Notes: a model not told the origin generated them from the sequence alone. DNA of 64,000 nt from SIG607 sp045605385 (GCA_045605385.1 JAZUPW010000017.1:62001-126000); one strand, 5' to 3'. Shown: positions 22,739 through 32,900, counted from the first letter of the stretch. Numbers and translations are program-made.

Positions 22739-25633
22739 TTACGAGTATTCTTTGATCTTACGATCAATTTCGTTATTGGCTTCAAGAGCCCATCTTGTAA
22801 GAGCATCCTTAGGAGCGTTTACATCGTTGTAAACAGCCCAGAAAGCCTGATCAATAGAACGGGATACGTAGTAACTTCCGGGAACTTCAGGAACTTCTTT
22901 AATCCATTCGCGCTGTTCAAGAAGAATTTCAAGGTCGCCGCGTTCCCATGTCATATTTTCAAACGCTTTTAAGTTAGCGGTTGTAATACGTGAAATTGTA
23001 CCAAGAATAGATTCAACGTTTGTGTTGTATCTTGTCTGGGTTGCTTCTTCTGTCCACCATTTAAGGAATGTCCAGGATTCAAGCGGAAGTTTTGTTGTAT
23101 TAAGAATCGAACAACCTGTACCGCTTCCGCAAATTGTACGGTCAACTGTGCCGTCTTCCTTTTCTACACCTGGGATAAGAGCAATTTTCCAACGGCCTGC
23201 AACTTCAGGAGCTGCTTCAGCAAGTGTGGTGTACTGAGTATAAGTACAAACGCCAAGCGGAATGGTACCTGCTCTGAAACGGTTATAGAAACTTGCCGAA
23301 ACAGGAAGTTTGTACTTAGTATGCATATCTGTCCAATATGTAAAGGAAGTAAGCGAGATTGGTGAATCAAGAAGCAATTCATCTCTTGCTTCGTTGAACA
23401 CTTCACCGCCGTGCTGCATAAGTAAGGTTGTATATACACTTGTGAGGGGAGCAGTTTCAAGATAAGCGTTCATATTGTTACGCTGTAATGCAGCAGTAAC
23501 AGCAAGGAACTCTTCCCATGTATTTGGAACTTCAAGTTGAAGTTCTTCAAAAATATCTGTTCTGTAGAACATTATATAGAATGACTGCTGATCAGGTAAT
23601 GCATACAATCCTTCATGATATTCATAAGGAACACTCGCGGTTGAACCGAAACGTGTAAGCACTTCGTCGCAATCTTCAAACTGTCTTAAATCTACCAACG
23701 CGCCACGCATTGCAAGGTTTACAGGGCTTGAACGTACAAGATGCAAGGAAAGGTCGGGAGCATTGTTAGAAAGCATACCTTTAATAATATCGGCATTAAC
23801 AAGTTCAAGGTTTACTGAAACGGGATATCCAAGTTCTTTTTCTGCATAAGGAACAAATGATTCATTTATAAGGTTGTTAAGAACCTGTGACTGATCACGG
23901 CCCCAGTTAACCCAGATACGGATAACCTTTGAACCCTCTTTAGCAACAGAAATCTTGCTGTAAGACTCGCTGAAAGAAATAAAGAATCTCTGCCACTTGA
24001 ACCATTCCTTACTAAAGAAACCAACGTGTTTGAATTCCACTTCTTTGTCTACAGGAGTAAACTTAATGCAATCAATGCTTAATGCCATTTCCTGCATGCT
24101 GTAAAGCCATGAACTCAACTGTGTGTATTCAGAGAAATACTCGCCAACGTACTCATGAGAAGTATATCTGTTATCAAGCATACTCTTAAGAACACGGGCA
24201 GTATTGTTCATAGAAGCAATATAACTACTGGTTTCTTCACCGGAAAGCGCCTGCATTTCTGCAACAAGTTCTTTAAGTCTGTTGTAGTAATCGGTAATAC
24301 GGTCTTCAAAGCCGGGAATTGTTTTGAACAATTCATAACTTAAGTTCGGGTCGGGAGTTTCACCTGTAATCATAACAATATCAAGGTAAAGGTCACCAAC
24401 ATCAGTGGTAACGTCTTTTAATTTGTAATATGATTCAGAAAGTTCACCCAAAGTACCCATTAAAGAAAACTCGTGCTTACCTGCTGTAAGGTAGAACTCG
24501 TACTCACCGTTTTCATCGCCGAAAACAAAATCTTTCCAGCCAATGGTATAGTTGAACTTAATATTTGCGCACTCACTGAAAGGAGTAACACCGTCTATTT
24601 TAAGATGACGGTAAGAGAAACCATTGATAACCTGATCCTGTTTATACTTAAAGCCTATTTTGTAAAGGCCGTCGGCAGGAACTTCAATGAACCACTTAAT
24701 TTCTTCGTTAGGAAGTTTCCAGTTGGTGTTACCTATGTAGTTAACCTGAGAACGTGTTGCGCTTGAAGGAGTAACTTCAGGAGAACCGTTATCGGCATAA
24801 GGAATCAAAGAACGCGAACTCTTAACGTCAGCGTGTTCAGCCTCAATGGTAATCGGTTCAGTATCAGCGCTCTTATAGCCTGCTGCTTCGTATTCCTTTT
24901 TAACGTCGGCATAAGGCTTAACAACAGATTCGGGAACTGTTAAAGCAATTTTAGAAATTACCCAGTCTTCCGCATTTGTAACAACGGTAACGGTATGGGT
25001 TCCTGCTGTGAAGAAGAATTCCATAGGATAAACAGAAGCGCCCGAAATATCAAATACAGCCTTTTTTGTAAAGCCTGTGTATGTTTCCTGTTCAGCAGCG
25101 AACTGGTTACCGTAGTCATCTTCACGGAACTCGCCCATATCCATCCACATTCTAGGAAGTTCTAAGGCGTCAGCGCCAAAGAAAGGATATTCTCCGTCAA
25201 TCTTTATACCAAAGTCAAGATCACGTTCAGAGCTGTCTAAAGCTTTGTATGTGAAAGAAATGTTATAAAGAGCGTCAGCGGGAATGTTAAATGTATAATC
25301 AACGCTGCCTTTCTGACTTTCCCAAACAATAACATTTGTCTGACCTTCGTATTCACTTTCTGATACAACACCGCTGCCCGATTCTGCGGTGTAAGCAGAA
25401 CCGTCTAACACAATATCCTGAACAGCAGGCGAATTGCCCTCATGTTCAAGTTTGTAAGCATGGTAATCGTAGTCGTCACCGGAAGGCTTTTCCACTAAAG
25501 GAGCAACCGTTCCGTCCGCTACACTTACAGTTGCATCGGTTTCATTTACAGCAACAGCAGGAACTGCCAATGCGGTAAGCAATAACGCAACCGAAAGTAT
25601 ACCGGTAATAATTCGTACAGATACTTTTTTCAT
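22739..25633 (-). CDS. Oversized extracellular solute-binding protein
   Basis: A 964-residue secreted protein. The signal peptide (LSVALLLTALAVPAVAV) lacks a lipobox cysteine. Residues about 60-430 hold two beta-rich modules resembling carbohydrate-binding domains (YNISFTYKALDSSERDLDFGIKIDG; GLYKIGFKYKQDQ). The C-terminal 420 residues match the CUT1 solute-binding fold (TDIFEELQLEVPNTWEEFL, IPLGVCTYTQYTTL). Typical binding proteins are about 430 residues, so the N-terminal half is extra and may hold the protein on glycan or wall. It heads the import operon after a small lipoprotein gene. Confidence 0.85.
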   Translation of the reverse strand: MKKVSVRIITGILSVALLLTALAVPAVAVNETDATVSVADGTVAPLVEKPSGDDYDYHAYKLEHEGNSPAVQDIVLDGSAYTAESGSGVVSESEYEGQTNVIVWESQKGSVDYTFNIPADALYNISFTYKALDSSERDLDFGIKIDGEYPFFGADALELPRMWMDMGEFREDDYGNQFAAEQETYTGFTKKAVFDISGASVYPMEFFFTAGTHTVTVVTNAEDWVISKIALTVPESVVKPYADVKKEYEAAGYKSADTEPITIEAEHADVKSSRSLIPYADNGSPEVTPSSATRSQVNYIGNTNWKLPNEEIKWFIEVPADGLYKIGFKYKQDQVINGFSYRHLKIDGVTPFSECANIKFNYTIGWKDFVFGDENGEYEFYLTAGKHEFSLMGTLGELSESYYKLKDVTTDVGDLYLDIVMITGETPDPNLSYELFKTIPGFEDRITDYYNRLKELVAEMQALSGEETSSYIASMNNTARVLKSMLDNRYTSHEYVGEYFSEYTQLSSWLYSMQEMALSIDCIKFTPVDKEVEFKHVGFFSKEWFKWQRFFISFSESYSKISVAKEGSKVIRIWVNWGRDQSQVLNNLINESFVPYAEKELGYPVSVNLELVNADIIKGMLSNNAPDLSLHLVRSSPVNLAMRGALVDLRQFEDCDEVLTRFGSTASVPYEYHEGLYALPDQQSFYIMFYRTDIFEELQLEVPNTWEEFLAVTAALQRNNMNAYLETAPLTSVYTTLLMQHGGEVFNEARDELLLDSPISLTSFTYWTDMHTKYKLPVSASFYNRFRAGTIPLGVCTYTQYTTLAEAAPEVAGRWKIALIPGVEKEDGTVDRTICGSGTGCSILNTTKLPLESWTFLKWWTEEATQTRYNTNVESILGTISRITTANLKAFENMTWERGDLEILLEQREWIKEVPEVPGSYYVSRSIDQAFWAVYNDVNAPKDALTRWALEANNEIDRKIKEYS

Positions 25634-25695
25634 TTTGCCACCCTCGTACTAAAATTTAATATTTTTATACACTGCCGTGTAAAATATTACAAAGT

Positions 25696-26109
25696 TTACT
25701 GACCGCCTACAGGAGGAGTCCACACGTTAGGATCTTCATAGTCTATAGATGAAGAACCCGAACTGTCATCGCTTGAAGAAGTAGAACTGCCGCTGTTTGA
25801 AGAGTCTGAGGTTCCACCGCTTGAAGAATCGGAGTCATTACTTGCCGAAGAATCAGAACTGTTGCTTTGCGACGAACCCGAACTATTACTTCCTGATGAA
25901 TTCGAGTTACCGTTTTCGGAAGAATTATTGCCGAAAATATCATCAGCATCAATCACAGCGTCTGCCTGCCCTTCGGTGATATCAGAAACGCTTGAATCGT
26001 TTTTGTTGTTATCATTGTTGGAATTAGGGTCCGAAGCGGATTTTGAACATGCCGCAAAAGATAAACACACAAGCAAAACCACCAAAAGAATACCAATAAA
26101 ACGCTTCAT
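25696..26109 (-). CDS. Serine-rich small lipoprotein
   Basis: A 137-residue protein with a clear lipoprotein signal (IGILLVVLLVCLSFAACSKS). Beyond that is a low-complexity chain of Ser, Asn, Asp and Gly ending in YEDPNVWTPPVGGQ. The chain may be a flexible surface spacer. The ATG at 26109 follows AAAGGAAAG. It lies 62 nt upstream of the binding-protein gene on the same strand and may be its first operon partner. The binding partner and function are unknown. Confidence 0.7.
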   Translation of the reverse strand: MKRFIGILLVVLLVCLSFAACSKSASDPNSNNDNNKNDSSVSDITEGQADAVIDADDIFGNNSSENGNSNSSGSNSSGSSQSNSSDSSASNDSDSSSGGTSDSSNSGSSTSSSDDSSGSSSIDYEDPNVWTPPVGGQ

Positions 26110-26461
26110 ATCACACTTTCCTTTCTTTTGTAAAAAATGTTGCAAAATTAACACTGTTTTTAATAAAAATTGACACAAAAATGTCGAAAAAAGCATAACA
26201 AAGCAACAATATCACACAATACTTTATTATAGGATACTATGTTTGGCGTAATAAATCAACAAAAATATACCGATTTTTATAAAATATCTTACGATTTTTG
26301 GCCCATTTTTCATTATAACTAATAAAAAGAATTGACATAATCACGAATTTAAAGTATAATTTTTATAAATTTTATTGTGATTTTGCACTATTTGACTTTT
26401 GTTTTGCTATAACAACTGTTCCATAAATCATAAAATATTTTCTAAATATCGGAGGTTTGGT
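26110..26461. promoter_or_regulatory. Divergent control region between the lipoprotein/ABC operon and the AraC gene
   Basis: A 352-nt AT-rich gap. On the plus strand it holds TTGACA (26332-26337), 17 bp, TATAAT (26355-26360) for the AraC gene. On the minus strand a TATAAT near 26230 may serve the lipoprotein/ABC operon, with a poor -35, as expected for an activator-dependent promoter. Nothing else is recognised. Confidence 0.65.
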
Positions 26462-27379
26462 TTGGAAAAATTAAGTTTTTACGACGGATACATTTACAAC
26501 CGCAACAAAAAGGTTGCGGTTAAACTGTATGACCGCACCGTATATATGGGTTATTTTTCATATATAACCAAACAGAACGACACTTTTGAAATATGGGTTA
26601 TGAATTCCGAAAAATGCACCGTTATGCTTAACGGTTCTACATATAATATTGTAAAGGGCGATCTTCTTGTTTTCTCACAAAACGACCCTTGCGACATAAC
26701 TTTTATTGATTCCACAAGTGTTTTTACTGTTCTTAAAATACACTGCGAAAACTTTTTAGACGCATTGCCAAAAAGCGCGCTGTTTGGCGAACTAATGTTT
26801 TTAAATCAGAAAAACAGCGCTTTTGATTACCATCTTCCCCTTTCGCACCCGTGTTCAAATTTGATTAAAGCGAGTATTGATAACGCAAAGAAGTTATTTG
26901 CCGCTAAAGAATTCGGTTATGAATTCGCCGTTCTTTCACAAATAACAAACATTTTTTTATCTTTAGCAAGATTCAGTAACTATTCAGCGGTTGCTGCAAA
27001 GCAAATCACCAAAAAGAAGAGTCCGAGTATTGATATTAACTTTAAGAAATCGCTTGAATATATTGATTCACACTTAAAAGAAGAACTAACCCTTGAAAAG
27101 ATTTCTTCAGTTGCGGGGCTTACGCCTAATTATTTTTCAAATATATTCCGCCAACAAACAGGAATGAAGTTATGGGATTATGTAAGCGAAAAAAGAGTAG
27201 CGCTTGCGGCAAAACTTCTTATTGAAAACCCAAACGATTCCGTTATAACAATTGCGCTTAAGTGCGGATACAACAACTGTCCGAACTTTAACAGGTCTTT
27301 TAAAAAGTATACGGGAATGACACCCAAGAAATACAAAACTTCTGTAACAAGGCAGGAAACCTTCAATGACAAGCAATAA
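26462..27379 (+). CDS. AraC-family transcriptional regulator
   Basis: A 305-residue regulator. The N-terminal 170 residues resemble a cupin-type ligand domain. The C-terminus holds two helix-turn-helix motifs (LTLEKISSVAGLTPNYFSNI and the second ending CGYNNCPNFNRSFKKYTGMTP). I chose TTG at 26462, 6 nt after GGAGG; an ATG 63 nt upstream has no ribosome binding site. It is divergent from the ABC import operon and is its probable activator. Its 3' end overlaps ligA by 14 nt. Confidence 0.88.
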   Translation: MEKLSFYDGYIYNRNKKVAVKLYDRTVYMGYFSYITKQNDTFEIWVMNSEKCTVMLNGSTYNIVKGDLLVFSQNDPCDITFIDSTSVFTVLKIHCENFLDALPKSALFGELMFLNQKNSAFDYHLPLSHPCSNLIKASIDNAKKLFAAKEFGYEFAVLSQITNIFLSLARFSNYSAVAAKQITKKKSPSIDINFKKSLEYIDSHLKEELTLEKISSVAGLTPNYFSNIFRQQTGMKLWDYVSEKRVALAAKLLIENPNDSVITIALKCGYNNCPNFNRSFKKYTGMTPKKYKTSVTRQETFNDKQ

Positions 27380-29345
27380 TTTAGAAAGAATTAAATATCT
27401 GGTTGAGTTTTTAAACAAATGCGCCGATGAATACTACAATACAAGTTCTTCAACACTTTCAGATGCTCAGTACGACGCCTTGTTTGACGAACTTTGTTCA
27501 CTTGAAAAGCAAAGCGGTATTATTCTTGCAAATTCACCCACACAGCGCGTTGGCTTTGAGGTTATGAGTTCTTTACCAAAAGTAGCCCACGAAACACCGC
27601 TTTTAAGTCTTGACAAAACAAAAGACGTTAAAGACGTTGAAACAATGCTTAAAGAAAACGACGGTTGCCTTACCTTAAAAATGGACGGTTTAACCGTTAA
27701 ACTTGTTTATAAAGACGGTGCTTTGATTGAAGCTTCAACCCGAGGCGACGGCGAAGTTGGCGAAATTATTACCCATAACGCAAAACGTTTTTGCAATATT
27801 CCCACTTCCCTGCCCGAAAAAATTAATTTAACCGTAACGGGCGAAGCGTTTATTGATATAGTTACCTTTGAAAGAATTAACGAATCTATTGAAAACGATG
27901 AAGAAAAGTTTTCAACACCGCGAAATCTTGCGGCAGGTTCGGTAAGACAGCTTGACAGTGAAATATGCGCTAAGCGTTCGGTTAAGTTTATGCCATTTAA
28001 CGTACTTTCAGGTTTTGACGATTTAGCGTTAAAAAGTGAAAAACTAAACAGACTTGCTTCTTTGGGTTTTGACAGCATTCCGCTTGTGAAATTAAAAAAA
28101 GGAACACAAAGCGATGTTATAGAAAAAGAAATACTATCTTTAAAAGAAACCGCTAATTCACTTAGTTTCCCCATTGACGGCATTGTTTTTTCTTATGACG
28201 ATATTGCTTACGGTGCTTCTCTTGGAAGAACTTCACACCATTTTAAAGACGGTATTGCATATAAATTTTCCGATCCGCATTTCAACACTATTCTTAAATA
28301 TATTGAATGGAACATTTCCCGAACGGGACAACTTACCCCCGTTGCGGTGTTTAACCCTGTTGAAATTGACAATACAATAGTTGAAAGGGCTTCACTTCAC
28401 AATATAACATTTATTGAAAACTTAAAACTATTGCAAGGCGATGAAATAACCGTTTCTAAAAGGAATATGATAATTCCCCACGTTGAAGCCAATATATCGG
28501 CAAACGGCAGAAGCGATTACATTTGTAATTATCCACACTACTGCCCTGTTTGCAAAAACGAAACACAGGTTGAAGAAACCTCTAATTCCGATAAAAAGGT
28601 TAAGGTGCTTTACTGCAGAAACGAAAACTGCGCAGGCAAGCAAATAAAGAAGTTCACACACTTTGTAAGCAAACCCGCAATGAATATAGACGGTCTTTCG
28701 GAACAAATACTAACCCGTTTTATAAAAGAAGGTTGGATTACATCCTTAAGTGACGTAATTAACCTTGAAACTCATTATGAAGATATTGCCAGTATGGAAG
28801 GCTTTGGAATTAAGTCTGCCGATAACCTCATTAACGCAATAAATACCGCAAAAACAACAAAACTTTCAAATTTTTTAGTTGCCTTGAATATTGACCTAAT
28901 AGGCAAAAGCAGTGCGCTTCTTATAGAACAAAAGTTTGGCGGTGACGTTAACTCATTTTATGAAGCGGTGCAGAACAATTATGATTTCACCGAAATTGAA
29001 GGTTTTGGGGAAATAATGAACAACGAAATTCATAAATGGTTTAAAAACGAAACCAACAAGGCTGAATTTATTGCTTTAAAGGATATTTTAAGTTTTGAAA
29101 GCACTGAGACAATAGAAAACACCGACAGCGAATACTTTGGTAAAACGGTTGTTATTACCGGAAGTTTTGAAAGCTTTACAAGAGATGAACTAACCGAAAA
29201 GTTTACAAAACTTGGCGCAAGGGTTACTTCTTCGGTTTCTAAAAAAACCGACTTTGTAATATGCGGTGAAAACGCCGGCAGCAAACTAACCAAAGCCAAA
29301 GATTTGGGAATAACCATTATAACTGCAGAAAATTTACCGTTTTAA
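27366..29345 (+). CDS. ligA: NAD-dependent DNA ligase
   Basis: A 659-residue replication/repair ligase. Adenylation motif KMDG with the nucleotide-binding Lys at 105 (the usual motif is KLDG). The OB fold is followed by a four-cysteine zinc site (CPVCKNE...CRNENC), helix-hairpin-helix repeats (ASMEGFGIKSADNLI; EIEGFGE) and a C-terminal BRCT domain (GKTVVITGSFESFTRDELTE). The length is normal. The start codon lies inside the end of the AraC gene, so translation is probably coupled. A bidirectional terminator follows. Confidence 0.96.
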   Translation: MTSNNLERIKYLVEFLNKCADEYYNTSSSTLSDAQYDALFDELCSLEKQSGIILANSPTQRVGFEVMSSLPKVAHETPLLSLDKTKDVKDVETMLKENDGCLTLKMDGLTVKLVYKDGALIEASTRGDGEVGEIITHNAKRFCNIPTSLPEKINLTVTGEAFIDIVTFERINESIENDEEKFSTPRNLAAGSVRQLDSEICAKRSVKFMPFNVLSGFDDLALKSEKLNRLASLGFDSIPLVKLKKGTQSDVIEKEILSLKETANSLSFPIDGIVFSYDDIAYGASLGRTSHHFKDGIAYKFSDPHFNTILKYIEWNISRTGQLTPVAVFNPVEIDNTIVERASLHNITFIENLKLLQGDEITVSKRNMIIPHVEANISANGRSDYICNYPHYCPVCKNETQVEETSNSDKKVKVLYCRNENCAGKQIKKFTHFVSKPAMNIDGLSEQILTRFIKEGWITSLSDVINLETHYEDIASMEGFGIKSADNLINAINTAKTTKLSNFLVALNIDLIGKSSALLIEQKFGGDVNSFYEAVQNNYDFTEIEGFGEIMNNEIHKWFKNETNKAEFIALKDILSFESTETIENTDSEYFGKTVVITGSFESFTRDELTEKFTKLGARVTSSVSKKTDFVICGENAGSKLTKAKDLGITIITAENLPF

Positions 29346-29359
29346 ATGTATTATAAAAA

Positions 29360-29392
29360 CACAAAGCCCGACCTAAAAAGGTCGGGCTTTGC
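29360..29392. terminator. Bidirectional terminator between ligA and asd
   Basis: Stem AAAGCCCGACCT / AGGTCGGGCTTT with an A-rich loop, between the convergent ends of ligA and asd. Confidence 0.85.
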
Positions 29393-29406
29393 TATACGCA
29401 ATGTTA

Positions 29407-30408
29407 TTATTTAACAAAAAGTTCTGCAATCTGTACTGCGTTGGTGGCGGCGCCTTTTCTAACCTGGTCGCCACAGCACCAAATGTTAAGGCCGCATTCA
29501 TCGGTCAAATCCTTACGGATACGACCAACGAAAACTGTATCCTGATCACTTGTTTCAAGCGGCATTGGATAACTGTGAGTATCAAGGTCGTCAACAAGTT
29601 TACAGCCGTTTGCCTTTGCAATTGCTTCTTTTGCGGCTTCAACCGAAATAGGTTCTTCGGTTTTAACAATTACCGAAATAGAGTGTGAACGCATTACGGG
29701 AACTCTTACGCAGGTACAACTAACATTAAGTTCAGGCAAATGCATAATTTTTCTGCCTTCGTTCTGCATTTTCATTTCTTCGGTAGTGTAATCTTCGGTT
29801 GACGCACTGCCGATTTCGGGAATAAGGTTAAAAGCAATTTGATGCTTAAATACTTCACTTTTAATTTCTTCACCGTTTAAAACAGCCTTGCACTGTTCTT
29901 CTAATTCTACAGGACCTGCGGCACCCGCGCCCGATACAGCCTGATAGGTAGACGCTATCATACTTTTAATGGGGCTTAATTTATTTAAAGCGTAAATACC
30001 TGTAAGGGTAATAATTGTAGAACAGTTGGGGTTAGAAATAATACCGTTGTGCTTAAATGCATCTTCAGGGTTAATTTCGGGAACAATAAGCGGTACGTCG
30101 TTGTCCATACGAAAAGCGCTTGAGTTATCAATAAACACAGCGCCCGCCGCTTTAATATGCGGAGCCATTTGCTTTGCAAGTGCATTTGAAGCCGCGCCCA
30201 AAACAATATCCATTCCCTCAAAGGAATTTTCGGTTGCTTCGGCAACGGCAATTTTTTTGCCGCAAAATTCAATTTCTAAACCAACACTGCGTTTACTTGC
30301 AAGTAAAACAAGGTTTTCTACCGGAAAATTTCTTTCCTCTAAAATCTTTATCATTTCTCTGCCTACGGCACCTGTAGCGCCGAGAATTGCAACATTATAC
30401 TTTTTCAT
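29407..30408 (-). CDS. asd: Aspartate-semialdehyde dehydrogenase
   Basis: A 333-residue NADPH enzyme that reduces aspartyl phosphate to aspartate semialdehyde. It has the N-terminal Rossmann GATGAVG, catalytic Cys129 in SNPNCST, and the substrate-binding region with SGAGAAGP. The length is normal for the bacterial short form. It is the third gene of hom-lysC-asd, 15 nt after lysC, with AAGGAAGG upstream of the ATG at 30408. Confidence 0.96.
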   Translation of the reverse strand: MKKYNVAILGATGAVGREMIKILEERNFPVENLVLLASKRSVGLEIEFCGKKIAVAEATENSFEGMDIVLGAASNALAKQMAPHIKAAGAVFIDNSSAFRMDNDVPLIVPEINPEDAFKHNGIISNPNCSTIITLTGIYALNKLSPIKSMIASTYQAVSGAGAAGPVELEEQCKAVLNGEEIKSEVFKHQIAFNLIPEIGSASTEDYTTEEMKMQNEGRKIMHLPELNVSCTCVRVPVMRSHSISVIVKTEEPISVEAAKEAIAKANGCKLVDDLDTHSYPMPLETSDQDTVFVGRIRKDLTDECGLNIWCCGDQVRKGAATNAVQIAELFVK

Positions 30409-30423
30409 ATTGTTTTCCTTCCT

Positions 30424-31746
30424 TTATGACTTCTTAACGAAACTGTTATAAATTACGTTTATTACGTTTTCAAAATCTTCGTTATTAACACCAACAATGA
30501 TATTAAGTTCGCGTGAGCCTTGCGAAATCATTCTTATGTTAATATTATTTTGTCCAAGCGCCGCAAAAAGTTGACCCGACATACCGGGTTTATAAGCCAT
30601 TTTTCTACCAACAACGGCAATTATAGCAAGACCGTCGGTAACGTCAACGGTATCAGGTTTTAAAGTCTTCTGTAAATCGGCAAGTAAAGCATAGGTACAA
30701 CCTTCAAGTTGTTCGGTGGAAACAACAATAGAAACGTCATCAATACCTACGGGCAAATATTCAACGTTAATATTTTGTCTTTCAAAACATTCAAGCGCTT
30801 TTTTAAGGAAACCTACCTGAGAAGAAAGACCTGCTTTGGAAATTGAAACAACCGAGAAATTCTTTTTACCTGCAATACCGGTTACAAACTGTTTTAAATC
30901 ATCTTCGCTGTCATCAAAACTTTCCATAACAAGACTGCCTTCGTTTTCAGGATCGTTTGTGTTACGTATGTTAAGCGGAATGTTGCGTTCTCTTACGGGG
31001 AAAACAGTGCCTTCGTGAAGCACCTGCGCTCCCATATAAGAAAGTTCACGAAGTTCATCGTAAGTTATTCTGTGAATAGGCTGTGGGTTATCTACAATTC
31101 TTGGGTCAGCCATTAAAATACCCGAAACATCGGTCCAATTTTCGTAAATATCGGCATCAAGCGCGGCAGCAGCCAAAGCGCCCGTAATATCAGATCCGCC
31201 TCTGGTCATAACCTTTATTTCACCGCTTGGTGTAGAGCCGTAAAAACCGGGAATAACTACCTTACGGTTCATAGCAAGATCTCTTAAAATTTTATAGGAC
31301 TGTTCGGTATCAACAGTACCGTCATATCTGAAACGTATCCACTTTGCGGCGTCTATAAAATCAAAACCTAAATAATCTGCCATAAGTTTTGCCGAAAGGT
31401 ATTCACCGCGAGAAACGAGTTCATCCTGAGTGATACCCTTACTCATTTTTTTACGAATTTTCGCAAGTTCGCTTTCAATATCTACACTAAGACCTAAATC
31501 TTTTTTAATTTCAATATAACGTTGCGAAATCATTTCAAAAACATTTTCAAACGAAACACCGTAAGTAATATGTGCATGGCACAAATAAAGTAAATCAGTA
31601 ATTTTGTGGTCATCGGAAAAGCGCTTACCCGCAGCCGAAACCACAACAACCTTTCTTGAAGGGTCACTTTCAACTATTGATTTAACCTTAGCGAACTGCT
31701 TGGCATCTGCCATAGAAGTACCGCCGAATTTTAAAACCTTTAACAT
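30424..31746 (-). CDS. lysC: Aspartate kinase
   Basis: A 440-residue aspartokinase that phosphorylates aspartate in the first step toward lysine, threonine and methionine. It begins with LKFGGTSMADAKQ, has the kinase motif TRGGSDITGA, and ends in two ACT-type regulatory domains (VVSISKAGLSSQVGFLKKA; IAVVGRKMAYKPGMSGQ), so feedback control by an amino acid is expected. The ATG at 31746 has GGGAG upstream. It starts 17 nt after the hom stop codon. Confidence 0.93.
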   Translation of the reverse strand: MLKVLKFGGTSMADAKQFAKVKSIVESDPSRKVVVVSAAGKRFSDDHKITDLLYLCHAHITYGVSFENVFEMISQRYIEIKKDLGLSVDIESELAKIRKKMSKGITQDELVSRGEYLSAKLMADYLGFDFIDAAKWIRFRYDGTVDTEQSYKILRDLAMNRKVVIPGFYGSTPSGEIKVMTRGGSDITGALAAAALDADIYENWTDVSGILMADPRIVDNPQPIHRITYDELRELSYMGAQVLHEGTVFPVRERNIPLNIRNTNDPENEGSLVMESFDDSEDDLKQFVTGIAGKKNFSVVSISKAGLSSQVGFLKKALECFERQNINVEYLPVGIDDVSIVVSTEQLEGCTYALLADLQKTLKPDTVDVTDGLAIIAVVGRKMAYKPGMSGQLFAALGQNNINIRMISQGSRELNIIVGVNNEDFENVINVIYNSFVKKS

Positions 31747-31763
31747 AAAATATTTTCTCCCTT

Positions 31764-32900
31764 TTATATGCCTGCTATAAAACACTTAAAGCCGTTTTCT
31801 CTGGCTTTTTTTGCAAACTTGTGCATTTCGCTAACAGAAACTTCCGTTGTAATAACGCCGTGTTTTTTCTGTTTTGCTTTAACAGTTTCAAACCAACTAT
31901 CGGTATAATCGGTTCTTACGTAATAACAATGGCTTGAAAGTGTATTATCAGGCTCAGCATCAATTAAAATATTATTATACAACAAATTGTTTGAATTTGC
32001 AACATCAATACAATCTTCAACAACAGTATATGCGGTTGGAAATCTTCCTGCGCCAAAACCGTAAAAACTTTCTCTGCCAACGTACTGAGCATCAAAACTT
32101 ATCATATTAAGATTCTGCTTAACGGTTGCTTCAGGTTTATCAACCGAAATAAAAGCAGGTTCAACGTACACGCTAATGCCGTTATCAATTTTTTTTGCAT
32201 AAGCCATTAAACGGCATACACATTTCATTTCTTCGCAAACTTCAATATCTTTTTCAGTAATATCGCGAATACCTTCAACGTCCGCATTTTCTTTATCAAT
32301 AGCCACAGAAAAAGCAATATTTGCAGATAACACAACCTTGCAAAGAGTATCAAGTCCGTCAATATCGTTAGAAGGATCTCTTTCGGCATATCCAAGCCTT
32401 TGCGCCTCGGCAAGTGCTGTATCAAAGGAAAGCGAACCTGTATGCATTGAATCGAGAATAAAGTTTGAAGTTCCGTTCATAATACCGTAAACCGCTGTAA
32501 TTTCTGCCGCCCTTTTGGCGCGTTCAAGATTTACAAGCCACGGAATTGCGCCGCCGGCAGCCGCAGTGTAGCGGAAACTAACCTTATTTTCCACAGCAAG
32601 ATTTGTGAGTTCTTTATAATAAGTACTAACCAAAAACTTGTTTGCCGTAATTACGTTCTTCCCCGCTTTCATAGCAGAGGTAAGAAAACCGTAAGCAGGG
32701 TTAAGACCGCCTATTACTTCAACAACGGTATCAACTTCGCTGTCATTTAAAATATCATTAAAATCAGTAGTGGAAACTTCGCCTAATTCTTCGTGCTTTT
32801 TAATATCAAGCACGTATTTAACCGACATATCGTTTCTCATCTTTATCATTTCGTAAACGCCTACGCCTACAGTTCCAAAGCCCAAAACAGCAATTTTCAA
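31764..32900 (-). CDS. hom: Homoserine dehydrogenase
   Basis: A 378-residue NAD(P) enzyme reducing aspartate semialdehyde to homoserine. It has the Rossmann motif GFGTVGVGV, then TAAAGGAIPW and the catalytic region NFILDSMHTG...AQRLGYAERDPSNDIDG. The C-terminus is only about 50 residues beyond the catalytic domain, too short for the full ACT domain of the 430-residue forms, so threonine feedback may be weak or absent. The start is TTG at 32900 with GGAGG 7 nt upstream. It is the first gene of hom-lysC-asd. Confidence 0.93.
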   Translation of the reverse strand: MKIAVLGFGTVGVGVYEMIKMRNDMSVKYVLDIKKHEELGEVSTTDFNDILNDSEVDTVVEVIGGLNPAYGFLTSAMKAGKNVITANKFLVSTYYKELTNLAVENKVSFRYTAAAGGAIPWLVNLERAKRAAEITAVYGIMNGTSNFILDSMHTGSLSFDTALAEAQRLGYAERDPSNDIDGLDTLCKVVLSANIAFSVAIDKENADVEGIRDITEKDIEVCEEMKCVCRLMAYAKKIDNGISVYVEPAFISVDKPEATVKQNLNMISFDAQYVGRESFYGFGAGRFPTAYTVVEDCIDVANSNNLLYNNILIDAEPDNTLSSHCYYVRTDYTDSWFETVKAKQKKHGVITTEVSVSEMHKFAKKARENGFKCFIAGI

